A DNA stretch of 64,000 nucleotides from Chryseobacterium lathyri (GTDB lineage: Bacteria > Bacteroidota > Bacteroidia > Flavobacteriales > Weeksellaceae), in the NCBI RefSeq assembly GCF_003290185.1, contig NZ_QNFY01000009.1, positions 62,001 through 126,000 on the forward strand, written 5' to 3'. The notes beneath the pieces are model-generated. The model saw only the letters and a list, made by a program, of their open reading frames with translations, had not been told where the DNA came from and did no database searches. The translations under genes and the position numbers were made by a program. Shown one piece after another: positions 1 through 7,456 of this stretch. Numbering within the stretch: position 1 is the first letter of the stretch; every line of letters starts with the position of its first letter.

Positions 1-259
1 CAATGATAGGAATGGATTGGGTTCCATAAGTGTTTTCTTTTACAATCTTCAGAGAATTAATTCCGTCTGATGCATTATCCATAGAAATGATCTGGTTAAG
101 CACGTTCGGGGGCATATCACCGGTTGGCGTGCTGATCCAGGTCCCCTGACCATGGATATTCCCGGTATAAAATCCATCTGAATATTCAAACGAAATGATC
201 TGCTGCGCAAAGGAAAACACTGAAAACAAGCAGAATGCGATAGAGTAGTTTTTTTTCAT
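1..259 (-). CDS. Secreted protein, N-terminal 86 residues only
   Basis: The start codon is at 257-259 and the reading frame stays open to the window edge, so the C-terminus is missing. The protein begins MKKNYSIAFCLFSVFSFAQQ, a typical flavobacterial signal peptide with cleavage likely after FA or FAQ. The mature part (IISFEYSDGFYTGNIHGQG...) looks like the N-terminal beta-rich part of a T9SS-exported protein with a carbohydrate-binding or adhesin-like fold. That is a guess from style; no catalytic motif is visible in this piece. A sorting domain, if present, would lie off the window. Confidence 0.6.
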   Translation of the reverse strand, partial: MKKNYSIAFCLFSVFSFAQQIISFEYSDGFYTGNIHGQGTWISTPTGDMPPNVLNQIISMDNASDGINSLKIVKENTYGTQSIPII

Positions 260-336
260 AGTAATTATTTTAGGTTGAACTAAAAATAATCACATACATT
301 AACTAAAAAAATATCATTTGATAGGGATATTACCAT

Positions 337-374
337 AAAAAAACGTAAAGCGCTCCGATTTTGGAACGCTTTAC
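337..374 (-). terminator. Intrinsic terminator of the dipeptidase gene
   Basis: The arms GTAAAGCG (345-352) and CGCTTTAC (367-374) pair perfectly. Three further TCC/GGA pairs lie inside after one mismatch. On the minus strand the stem is followed by seven T (337-343). It lies just past the stop of the M20 dipeptidase. Confidence 0.85.
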
Positions 375-398
375 TGAATATGATTATAAAATATTTAA

Positions 399-1778
399 TT
401 ATTTTGAATAGTTCTCGAAGAACAGCGGAATACTTTCAATTCCTTTATAGAAATTAAACAGCCCGTAATGTTCATTCGGTGAGTGAATTGCATCTGAATC
501 CAGCCCAAAGCCCATTAGCACAGACTTAGCGCCCAATACTTTTTCAAACATTGCCGTGATCGGAATACTGCCTCCACTTCTGTAAGGAAGAACTTCTTTA
601 CCAAATGCAGTTTCCATAGCCTGCTTAGCCGCTAAAAACTCTTTAGTATCACTTGGTAAAACATATGGCATTCCTCCGTGGTGAGGTGTTACTTTTACTT
701 TAACATTCTCAGGAGCAATTTTTTCAAAATATTTTGTGAATTTTTCCGTGATCTCTTCAGGAGTCTGATAAGGAACCAGACGCATTGAGATTTTAGCAGA
801 AGCTTTGGAAGGAATTACTGTTTTAGCTCCTTCTCCTGTATATCCTCCCCAAATACCATTACAGTCTAAAGTAGGACGGATAGAGGTTCTTTCAAGCGTT
901 GTATAGCTTTTTTCACCCTCCACTCCATTGAGTCCGATAGATTTCTTGAATTCTTCCGGATTGTCTTTCAATTTGTTCATATCTGCTCTTTCAGCATCTG
1001 ATACGGTTTCTACATTATCATAAAATCCGTCTATGGTAATATGTCCGTCTTCGTCGATCAGTTTAGCAATCATTCTGGAAAGTACGTGAATCGGATTAGG
1101 AACGGCTCCTCCATACAATCCTGAATGAAGATCTCTGTTCGGTCCTTCTATTTCAACTTCTACATAGCTTAAGCCTCTTAAGCCAGTTGTAACAGTTGGC
1201 TGTTCGTTGCTGTAAATATGAGTGTCAGAAATTAAAATACAGTCGCAAGACAACTTTTCTTTGTTTTCGTTAACGAAGTCTCCCAAGCTTACGGATCCTA
1301 CTTCTTCCTCACCTTCCAAAATAAATTTAACATTACAAGGAAGAGAGTTTGTTTTCATCATCGCTTCAAAAGCCTTTAAATGCATAAAAAACTGTCCTTT
1401 ATCATCCGCAGAACCTCTTGCAAAAATGGCTCCGTCAGGATGAAGTTCTGTTTTTTCAATATAAGGTTCAAAAGGTGGTTTTGTCCAAAGCTCCAATGGA
1501 TCTGCCGGCTGAACATCATAATGTCCGTATACCAATACTGTTGGCAAATTTTTATCTAAAAGTTTTTCTCCAAAAACAATAGGATATCCTTTGGTTTTGC
1601 ATACTTCTACATTGTCAGCCCCTGCATTTTTAAGATATTCTGCAACAACATCCGCACATTTCAAGACGTCATTTTTATAAGCCGGATCTGCAGAAATAGA
1701 AGGAATTCTCAATAACTCAAATAATTCATCCACGAAACGCTGTTTGTTTTCATTGATGTAATTTAATGTCTCTTGCAT
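399..1778 (-). CDS. M20-family metallodipeptidase (CNDP-like)
   Basis: A 459-residue cytosolic zinc dipeptidase of peptidase family M20, resembling non-specific dipeptidases of the carnosinase/PepV group, which hydrolyse dipeptides from nutrition or protein turnover. Metal-site motifs appear in the family order: GHYDVQP (His, Asp), SADDKGQ (bridging Asp), EGEEEVGS (catalytic Glu and ligand Glu), SDTH and, near the C-terminus, DAIHSPNE (last His). A dimerisation lid domain lies between, roughly residues 190-310. The frame is open 18 codons further upstream, but that extension reads into the terminator of the ompA-like gene, so the ATG at 1776-1778 (MQETLNYINE) is preferred. There is no signal peptide from that start. 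Confidence 0.92.
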   Translation of the reverse strand: MQETLNYINENKQRFVDELFELLRIPSISADPAYKNDVLKCADVVAEYLKNAGADNVEVCKTKGYPIVFGEKLLDKNLPTVLVYGHYDVQPADPLELWTKPPFEPYIEKTELHPDGAIFARGSADDKGQFFMHLKAFEAMMKTNSLPCNVKFILEGEEEVGSVSLGDFVNENKEKLSCDCILISDTHIYSNEQPTVTTGLRGLSYVEVEIEGPNRDLHSGLYGGAVPNPIHVLSRMIAKLIDEDGHITIDGFYDNVETVSDAERADMNKLKDNPEEFKKSIGLNGVEGEKSYTTLERTSIRPTLDCNGIWGGYTGEGAKTVIPSKASAKISMRLVPYQTPEEITEKFTKYFEKIAPENVKVKVTPHHGGMPYVLPSDTKEFLAAKQAMETAFGKEVLPYRSGGSIPITAMFEKVLGAKSVLMGFGLDSDAIHSPNEHYGLFNFYKGIESIPLFFENYSK

Positions 1779-1802
1779 TTTAAAAATTTGTTTCGTTAAA
1801 AA

Positions 1803-1832
1803 TAAAAAAAATGCCCTGCTTGAGCAAGACAT
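1803..1832 (-). terminator. Intrinsic terminator of the OmpA-like lipoprotein gene
   Basis: A nine-pair stem (including two G-T wobbles) spans 1811-1832, with a TCAA tetraloop at 1820-1823. On the minus strand it is followed by eight T, then A and more T. It sits between the lipoprotein stop and the dipeptidase start, which argues that the dipeptidase has its own promoter or is reached by read-through. Confidence 0.8.
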
Positions 1833-1855
1833 TCATATACTTTATTGTATTTAAA

Positions 1856-2521
1856 TTATTTTGTAAATCTTACAGACATTTTTCTGTCAGACGCTCTTTC
1901 TGCATCAGATGCTTTTGCATCCACTTTTGCAAACTGGCTTCCATATCCTTCTGCTGAGACAATCTGTCCTCCGGCACCTAAAGCGGTAAGCTGAGCTTTA
2001 ATGAAATTGGCTCTGTCCTGAGACAATTTTACATTTTTAGCTTCATCTCCGGTTTTGTCAGTATACCCCCCAATTTTGATTTTTGAATCCGGGTAAGCTT
2101 TCAAAATTTTAGCAAGGTTACTCAACTGCTCCTGAGAACCAGCTTCCAACTGATTGGCAGAACCCATTTTGAAGTTAACATTATCAAAGTCATACCATAC
2201 ATTTTTCAATCCATCTTCTGTAGCAGAAGCATATTGTCCGGATTTCAGGTATTTTACAATGCTGTCTTCCATTCCGTTAGCAAAACCTTTCAGAGCAACC
2301 CCATTTAAATCAATAGAAACCTGAGATCTCTTCTCAGCATGTTCAGAACCATGTCCTGCAGCAGCTTCATGACCGTGTGCTTCACCTCCACCCTGTGCAT
2401 CGTCGGAATATCTTTCTACTCCTTCTTCCAGTTTCAGAGTATTCTTGTTTCCTCCTGCCTGGATCTTTTTACAGCTTACGGCTACTGTTGCAACAGCTAA
2501 ACATATAATGAATTTTTTCAT
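1856..2521 (-). CDS. OmpA-family lipoprotein
   Basis: A 221-residue envelope protein. The N-terminus MKKFIICLAVATVAVSCKK ends in a lipobox (AVSC, Cys17), so it should be lipid-anchored. A Gly/His/Ala-rich linker (about residues 43-63, with HGH and HGSEH) precedes a short region. A C-terminal OmpA domain follows (about 105-221), with the peptidoglycan-binding signature GGYTDKTGDEAKN followed by LSQDRA. The domain binds peptidoglycan non-covalently, so the protein probably links outer membrane and cell wall. The family is clear. The His-rich linker could bind metal, which is speculation. Confidence 0.88.
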   Translation of the reverse strand: MKKFIICLAVATVAVSCKKIQAGGNKNTLKLEEGVERYSDDAQGGGEAHGHEAAAGHGSEHAEKRSQVSIDLNGVALKGFANGMEDSIVKYLKSGQYASATEDGLKNVWYDFDNVNFKMGSANQLEAGSQEQLSNLAKILKAYPDSKIKIGGYTDKTGDEAKNVKLSQDRANFIKAQLTALGAGGQIVSAEGYGSQFAKVDAKASDAERASDRKMSVRFTK

Positions 2522-2657
2522 ATGTAAAATTTATTTTTTAAATGTCATATGGAATCGCATTATTTTAGCCGGTTATCATATTTTAACAGCAAGCGATTTC
2601 ATGCTTAAATTTTTGATTGCCCAAAAGTAAGAAATCCTGCTTTTTTCGGCAACATTT

Positions 2658-3806
2658 TTATACTGATTTTAAAATAATTTTCCCTTTTTTGGATTGTGTA
2701 AAAATAAGGTAGCCTTCACCACCGTCTTTTATTCCATATTTCTTTTTGATATCTTCAGGTTTTAAAGGATAATTCTTTGAAATGATATTAAACTGCTCTT
2801 TCTTTTTAATCTGCTTAGATTCAACAGATTCCATTTCTAAAACTCTACCGGGAAAATCATTAATTTTCTGATCCGATGTATAGAGATGGGTATTGGGATG
2901 AAGTTTTTTAAGCCCGAATCTTTCTGAGACCAGATTAAAAATTCCGGCTTTTAAAATACTGTTATTGGGAATGTATATGAATTTTTCAGGTTCAGAATAT
3001 ACAGCCTGGGTATTTTCTTCCTCATCAAATGTAAAGGTAAAAGAAGAATCTCCGCTCTCCAGATTAATACAGTTTACCATAATTTCCTTTCTTTTTTCAT
3101 TGGACAGAAAAATAACCGCTTCTTTGACATCATTTTTTACCGCTATGATTTCTATCCTGAAAATGCCAGGAAGGACTGATACCAGGTATTTCAAATCAAT
3201 TAGCGGTGAAAGCTTTACAACTACCTGATCTGCTGTGGTAAGAAGCCTGTCTTTGATCTGAAGGATATCCGGCGAAAGATCTTCAAGCAAAAAGACTTTA
3301 TTTTTATTATGATCCCTTCTGGCCGGATCTAAATAGATCACATTAAAATGGTCTTTATTGATATCTAAAAAATCTTCCAGATTTTGATTGATGAATATCG
3401 CCTTTCTGTCTAAAACACCCCAGTTATGCTCGACAATATTCAACAATTCAGGATTCTGCTCTACCAAAGTAACTTCGCCAAAATTTTGGGACAGATAATA
3501 GGCATCGATTCCGAATCCGCTGGTCAGGTCAATGAATGTATTTCCTTTGAGGATCTGTGATTTATAGACAGCTGTAATCTCTGAAGATGCCTGCTCTAAA
3601 TTCAACTGAGGTGGAAAAATAATTCCTTCTTTAAGTAAAAACGGAAATTTTTTCTGGGCAGTTTGTTTTCCTTTAATCTGCTGCACAATTTCCGACATGG
3701 AAACATCTTGAAATGGGGATTTTTTTAACAGAAGAGAATGCAGATCTGTATTCAGATTTGCATTGATATAGTTTTGAATTTCTTTGTTTAATAATTTGTT
3801 TTCCAC
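2658..3806 (-). CDS. Class I SAM-dependent methyltransferase with THUMP-like C-terminus
   Basis: A 382-residue protein. The central Rossmann methyltransferase core shows motif I DLTSGFGID (93-101), the acidic ribose ligand in LVEQNPE (Glu116) and a catalytic-loop motif YLDPARRD (158-165) resembling the DPP/NPP-type motif of nucleic acid methyltransferases. The N-terminus is helical, and the C-terminal about 80 residues (KKLHPNTHLYT..., then GEGYLIFT) match the THUMP-like end of the Bacteroidetes PG_1098-type family. The substrate is unknown; an RNA base is a reasonable guess from the domain pair. It is a single gene. Confidence 0.82.
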   Translation of the reverse strand: MENKLLNKEIQNYINANLNTDLHSLLLKKSPFQDVSMSEIVQQIKGKQTAQKKFPFLLKEGIIFPPQLNLEQASSEITAVYKSQILKGNTFIDLTSGFGIDAYYLSQNFGEVTLVEQNPELLNIVEHNWGVLDRKAIFINQNLEDFLDINKDHFNVIYLDPARRDHNKNKVFLLEDLSPDILQIKDRLLTTADQVVVKLSPLIDLKYLVSVLPGIFRIEIIAVKNDVKEAVIFLSNEKRKEIMVNCINLESGDSSFTFTFDEEENTQAVYSEPEKFIYIPNNSILKAGIFNLVSERFGLKKLHPNTHLYTSDQKINDFPGRVLEMESVESKQIKKKEQFNIISKNYPLKPEDIKKKYGIKDGGEGYLIFTQSKKGKIILKSV

Positions 3807-3861
3807 AGATTTCCTGGAATTTTCAAATTTTATAAATGAATAATATAAATGATTATAAAAT

Positions 3862-3883
3862 ACTTCGACTCCGCTCAGAATGA
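3862..3883. repeat. Copy of the CTTCGACT-GCTCAG intergenic repeat
   Basis: CTTCGACTCCGCTCAGAATGAC lies between the methyltransferase and dinB-like genes. Its first 16 bases match the inverted-repeat arms near 59.0 kb with few differences (CTTCGACT..GCTCAG.AT). Here it is a single arm with no partner nearby. Confidence 0.6.
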
Positions 3884-3928
3884 CGTTCTACAACTGCTCA
3901 TTATATTTTTCAAGGCAATACCTAGATT

Positions 3929-4369
3929 TTATCTTTTATAAAAAATATAATCTGTCAATATCGGATCGATGCTGTTCTGCTTCAGAAGAGAATTGATCTG
4001 ACCTCGATGATAGGTTGAATGGTTCACGGCATGAAACAGTATTTCAAAAATACTATTTTCAAATTTTATCCTTCTTGAGTTCTGATATTCCACTCTGTTA
4101 TCCAGATCGGATTTTTGAATGATATCAATACTTTTCAGAAAATTCTGCTGATTAATTTCATCAAGAGACTCAAAAGGGTTGACCTGCCAGACTTCAAATG
4201 AGTTTTCGCCCAATATCCGTGAATTCCAGATCTGCTGGGCATTCAATATATGATTGATCAGGCTGATTGTTTTTTCATCAACTTTCGGCTTGTTTTCTGA
4301 AATATATTTTATCATTTCTTTGTTGAAATGATGGGTGTATTCAAATAGATCAATCAGTTTTTCTTTCAT
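3929..4369 (-). CDS. DinB/YfiT-family protein
   Basis: A 146-residue four-helix-bundle protein of the DinB superfamily. The likely metal triad is visible: His40 (LINHILNAQQIW) and the paired His117/His121 in NHSTYHRGQI. Members bind a divalent metal, and some act as thiol-dependent transferases; the substrate of this one is unknown. It starts at 4369, 21 bp from the left arm of the 30-bp inverted repeat, so the repeat lies between its start and the upstream GxxExxY gene. There is no sign of SOS control. Confidence 0.85.
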   Translation of the reverse strand: MKEKLIDLFEYTHHFNKEMIKYISENKPKVDEKTISLINHILNAQQIWNSRILGENSFEVWQVNPFESLDEINQQNFLKSIDIIQKSDLDNRVEYQNSRRIKFENSIFEILFHAVNHSTYHRGQINSLLKQNSIDPILTDYIFYKR

Positions 4370-4389
4370 TACATGATATTATTTTTCTT

Positions 4390-4521
4390 AACCACAGATT
4401 ACGCAGATTTACACAGATGTTTACGATTAATTTCCATGATCCTAAAATTAGGTATAAATGGTATTAAAAGAATAAAAAATTTACACATAATCATCTGTGT
4501 AAATCTGCGTAATCTGTGGTT
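4390..4521. repeat. 30-bp perfect inverted repeat with 72-nt spacer
   Basis: The left arm is 4390-4419 and the right arm 4492-4521. The arms are exact reverse complements over 30 bases, built on the words CCACAGATTACGCAGA and TTTACACAGATG. The spacer is AT-rich and has no gene. The right arm ends 17 bp from the stop of the GxxExxY gene. Transcribed, it would form a very stable stem, but there is no T-run for classical termination. A looser relative of the word pattern (GCAGATTAAACAGATTTTGC) occurs at 61158-61177. Confidence 0.9.
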
Positions 4522-4538
4522 TAATAATCTATATTTTT

Positions 4539-4922
4539 TTAATCTAATTTTCCATTTACTTTTCTGAAAATACTTTTATTAATATAGTCAGTATTAAAGT
4601 TCACTAGAATGCCGAGCTTTAATCCGGTAAGTTTTAGATAAGTCAACAACTGTTGATGATGTATATTAGCTATATCTGTAGTAGCTTTTATCTCTATAAT
4701 TACTTTATTTTCAACAATTATATCCGCAATAAATCCTGATTCTATAACAGTATCCTTAAACTTAAGATTCATTGGGACCTGAGTTTTTACCATTAATCCA
4801 TTATTTTCAAGTTCATAAGCCAGAACTTTTTCATAAACCTTTTCTAATAAACCTGGACCAAGCTCATTATAGACAGAAAAAATGCATTTCCTGACATAAA
4901 AACTTATCTCATTTTCTTTCAT
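4539..4922 (-). CDS. GxxExxY protein (PDDEXK-like fold)
   Basis: A 127-residue protein with the family signature GLLEKVY (24-30) in YNELGPGLLEKVYEKVLAYEL. A nuclease-like core follows: Asp67 (FIADIIV), then Glu77 and Lys79 in IIEIKA, the D-x9-E-x-K spacing of the PD-(D/E)XK superfamily. Downstream HHQQLLTYL is also typical. No activity is established for the family to my knowledge. It stands between mutA and dinB-like genes with the 30-bp inverted repeat at its 3' end, which suggests a mobile or repeat-associated unit. It could equally be a domesticated nuclease. Confidence 0.85.
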   Translation of the reverse strand: MKENEISFYVRKCIFSVYNELGPGLLEKVYEKVLAYELENNGLMVKTQVPMNLKFKDTVIESGFIADIIVENKVIIEIKATTDIANIHHQQLLTYLKLTGLKLGILVNFNTDYINKSIFRKVNGKLD

Positions 4923-4994
4923 TATATTGTGTTTTTAAAATAACAGATATCTTTTAAGATTACCTGTATTTGAGAAGTCTGGGGAACCTATAAA

Positions 4995-6155
4995 TTATTC
5001 AAACATTTCAGCCCAACGTACAGCTCTAATCTCTTTTTCGCTGTAAAGATCTTCAATGGACCTTTTAACGTCTAATTTGGGGTATAAATTGACTCCAATC
5101 AGTTTTATTTTTCCTTCTTCCACCCATCTTTGCTCTTCAACAGCATGATCGTAGATCTTTTTCTGAATGATTCCCTGTTTCAAAAGTTCCAGATACCCTC
5201 CTGTCTCTTCTATTTCAACGAACAGTGCCCAAGATTTATCTGCAATCTGGCGGGTAATGTCTTCTACATAATAACTTCCATTCGAAGCATCCTCAAATAC
5301 ATTAATGATGCTTTCATAAGCGAGAACAATCTGCTGCTTAAAGGAGATCTCTTCGGAGTTGTCGGTGCTTCTGTTTACAAGATAATTATTGCTGAACACC
5401 GCATCTGCTCCTGCAATCATTGCGGATGCCAGTTCTAGTGTCGAACGGATCAGATTATTTTCACTGTCTGCAACAGCCTTATTCCTTAAAGATGTCTCTG
5501 CAAAAATATATGGTGTTTCATTTAAACCATATTCTTTGGAAAGTTGGTTAAAAACTATTTTAAAAGCTCTCAGCTTAGCCATCTCAAAGAAATAATTCCC
5601 ACCCACTGCTATTCTGAAAATCAGTTTGTTCAAAATTTCAGAGCCATACATTTCAGCAAGCTCCTTGGTTTTTGCCAGCGCAATTCCCAACTGCTGGTAA
5701 ATGGCAGCTCCGGCATTCTGATGAAGCGAAATATCAACACAGATGTTTCTTCTGAAGTCTTTTGATAAAAGTTCTTTAGTCAGCTGGTCATCAATAATGC
5801 CTTCATTTTCTTTAAAAACATCAATCAGTGAAAAATACTGGTCTTCTTCTTTCGGGCTGATATGACCGGCAAGGTCTTTATTATTGACAAAAATTGTTTT
5901 TTGCTCAAGGTTTTCTACGTTGTGGTCTAAGACAAATGCAAATACATCTTCTTCCAGGCTTTCGTGATATCTTGCTACGAGATGGGTATTTTCCTCAACT
6001 TTCGGCAGGTTTGCCAATGGTTTCTGAACTTCACTGTAAAAAGGTTTTACATCAATTCCTTCCAGATTTTCCTTATTTAAGATGGAATAAATGTCTTCTG
6101 TTTTAAGCTGTTTTTTTACTAAATTTTCCCAGTTTGGAAGTATATCTGCTGACAT
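4995..6155 (-). CDS. mutA: Methylmalonyl-CoA mutase small (beta) subunit
   Basis: A 386-residue protein starting MSADILPNWENLVKKQL. It resembles the TIM-barrel part of the small, non-catalytic subunit of methylmalonyl-CoA mutase, which pairs with the B12-binding large subunit to interconvert succinyl-CoA and methylmalonyl-CoA. Recognisable stretches include FRIAVGGNYFFEMAKLRAFK, AETSLRNKAVAD and SWALFVEIEETGGY. It is shorter than classical small subunits and ends without a cobalamin domain. The frame is open 23 codons upstream, but that part is intergenic repeat sequence, so the start at 6153-6155 is chosen. The large-subunit gene is not adjacent in this window. Confidence 0.82.
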   Translation of the reverse strand: MSADILPNWENLVKKQLKTEDIYSILNKENLEGIDVKPFYSEVQKPLANLPKVEENTHLVARYHESLEEDVFAFVLDHNVENLEQKTIFVNNKDLAGHISPKEEDQYFSLIDVFKENEGIIDDQLTKELLSKDFRRNICVDISLHQNAGAAIYQQLGIALAKTKELAEMYGSEILNKLIFRIAVGGNYFFEMAKLRAFKIVFNQLSKEYGLNETPYIFAETSLRNKAVADSENNLIRSTLELASAMIAGADAVFSNNYLVNRSTDNSEEISFKQQIVLAYESIINVFEDASNGSYYVEDITRQIADKSWALFVEIEETGGYLELLKQGIIQKKIYDHAVEEQRWVEEGKIKLIGVNLYPKLDVKRSIEDLYSEKEIRAVRWAEMFE

Positions 6156-6171
6156 TGGCTGTTTATTATGA

Positions 6172-6299
6172 GTGAATGGTGAATTTTGCTTTGCAGGCAA
6201 TGGTAAAATTATTAAAATTGACAATTAACCATTGATAATTCACGATTACGTTTATCATTTTTATGTGAATGGTGAATTTTGCTTCGCAAGTCAATGGTG
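6172..6299. repeat. Direct repeat pair between mutA and the ftsB-like gene
   Basis: GTGAATGGTGAATTTTGCTT occurs at 6172-6191 and again at 6265-6284. In both copies it continues with a similar GCAAT/TCAATGG end, to 6204 and 6299. Further words (ATTGAC, ACCATTGA, ACCATTCA) recur through 6335. It is non-coding and of simple composition. It creates the spurious upstream extension of mutA. Confidence 0.7.
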
Positions 6300-6363
6300 A
6301 GTCATGAAAATTGACTATTGACCATTCACAGCAAAGCTAATTGACTTTCACATTTCAAATTTC

Positions 6364-6720
6364 TTATTTTTTAGCACTATTTGTGCTGTCTACTACCAAA
6401 ATGAAGATCTCTTCATCCGGTTTTTTCATAAAATAATTTTCTCTTGCGTATTTTTCTTTTTCCGACTTATTGTTCATCAGCTTTTTATAAAAAGTATCAT
6501 TTTTTTCGTACTCTTTTTTATAATATTCAAGCTGGTCTTCATATCGGCTGATTTCACCGTTCAGTTCATTAATAACAAGGAAAGAGGTTTTATCAAAGAA
6601 AATCATCCAGACCAAAAACATACAGATTGTAATGGTATATTTATTCAGAACATATTTCTGGATCATTTTAAATGTTTCAGATTTCGGCTGAATGTCTTTA
6701 ATAAGTTTGTTTTCTTCCAT
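6364..6720 (-). CDS. Septum formation initiator family protein (FtsB/DivIC-like)
   Basis: A 118-residue bitopic membrane protein. A short basic N-terminus is followed by one membrane helix (about 30-50, TITICMFLVWMIFF) and a periplasmic coiled coil (about 53-85, ELNGEISRYEDQLEYYKKEYE). The tail holds YARENYFMKKPDEEIFIL, the conserved FtsB/DivIC pattern (R-E-x-[YF]-x-M-x-x-P-x-E). It is expected to act with FtsL and FtsQ in the divisome. The gene starts 1 bp after the uridine kinase stop, so the two are co-transcribed. Confidence 0.87.
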   Translation of the reverse strand: MEENKLIKDIQPKSETFKMIQKYVLNKYTITICMFLVWMIFFDKTSFLVINELNGEISRYEDQLEYYKKEYEKNDTFYKKLMNNKSEKEKYARENYFMKKPDEEIFILVVDSTNSAKK

Positions 6721-6721
6721 T

Positions 6722-7336
6722 TTAATGTTTTCTCAACGAATTTTTAATAACAGTAGTTAAAAAATCAATCGCTACGGAATTCTGTCTCATATTCGGAATG
6801 ATCAGATCTGCGTCATTCTTGGATGGCTCAATGAATTCCTGATGCATTGGCTTCAAAGTGGTCTGATAACGGTGAAGGACTTCACTCAGATCTCTTCCTC
6901 TTTCCTGAGTATCCCGCCTGATTCTTCTGATCAGTCTTTCGTCTGAATCTGCATGAACAAATACTTTTAAATCAAATTCTTTCAGCAGTTCTTTGTTCGT
7001 CAATACCAGAATACCTTCTACTACCAATACATTTTTAGGTTCTACAGTGACGTGGTCGCCAGTTCGGGAATGGGTTACAAAGCTGTAAATGGGCTGTTCT
7101 ATAGACTCATTGTTTTTTAAAGCTTTTACGTGTTTTATCATTAAATCGAAATCTATAGACTTTGGATGGTCATAATTAAGCGCCTCTCTCTCGGTCAGTG
7201 TCAGATTCGGGTTATCGTGATAATAATTATCCTGAGAAAGGATATTCATTCCTTCAATATCAAGCTGTTGCAGTATCTTATCAACAACTGTAGTTTTGCC
7301 GGATCCTGTTCCTCCAGCAATTCCTATTACAAGCAT
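6722..7336 (-). CDS. udk: Uridine kinase
   Basis: A 204-residue cytosolic enzyme that phosphorylates uridine and cytidine with ATP or GTP in pyrimidine salvage. The P-loop is GGTGSGKTT (8-16). Further family motifs are LSQDNYYHDN, NYDHPKSIDFD, QPIYSFVTHSRT and a lid region RLIRRIRRDTQERGRD. The length is normal for Udk. It is the first gene of a short operon with the ftsB-like gene. Confidence 0.95.
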   Translation of the reverse strand: MLVIGIAGGTGSGKTTVVDKILQQLDIEGMNILSQDNYYHDNPNLTLTEREALNYDHPKSIDFDLMIKHVKALKNNESIEQPIYSFVTHSRTGDHVTVEPKNVLVVEGILVLTNKELLKEFDLKVFVHADSDERLIRRIRRDTQERGRDLSEVLHRYQTTLKPMHQEFIEPSKNDADLIIPNMRQNSVAIDFLTTVIKNSLRKH

Positions 7337-7362
7337 TCTTTTTTGTTTCTTTATAGTTGGTA

Positions 7363-7389
7363 CAAATATACTATTTTAGATGAATGCAA
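7363..7389 (-). promoter_or_regulatory. Probable promoter of udk
   Basis: On the minus strand TATATTTG (7363-7370) matches TAnnTTTG. A TTG at 7387-7389 stands 16 nt upstream, slightly closer than usual. The -7 element is 27 nt from the udk start. Confidence 0.5.
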
Positions 7390-7418
7390 GTAAAACAATC
7401 CCGCAGAATTTGGTATAA

Positions 7419-7449
7419 CAAAAAAATCCGATGTCTGGGCACCGGATTT
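7419..7449 (-). terminator. Intrinsic terminator of the metalloprotease gene
   Basis: The ten-pair stem is 7424-7433 with 7440-7449 (AAATCCGGTG / CATCGGATTT on the minus strand, one wobble), with loop CCCAGA. A T-run follows on the minus strand at the end of the protease gene. Confidence 0.85.
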
Positions 7450-7456
7450 AAAGTTT

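Noticed and set aside
1779..1832. Eighteen-codon upstream extension of the M20 dipeptidase (MSCSSRAFF...)
   Set aside because: It reads through the terminator hairpin and T-run of the previous gene; the ATG at 1776-1778 is better.
4373..4567. Plus-strand open frame of 64 codons over the 30-bp inverted repeat
   Set aside because: It is made of the repeat and AT-rich spacer, with no protein-like composition or promoter.
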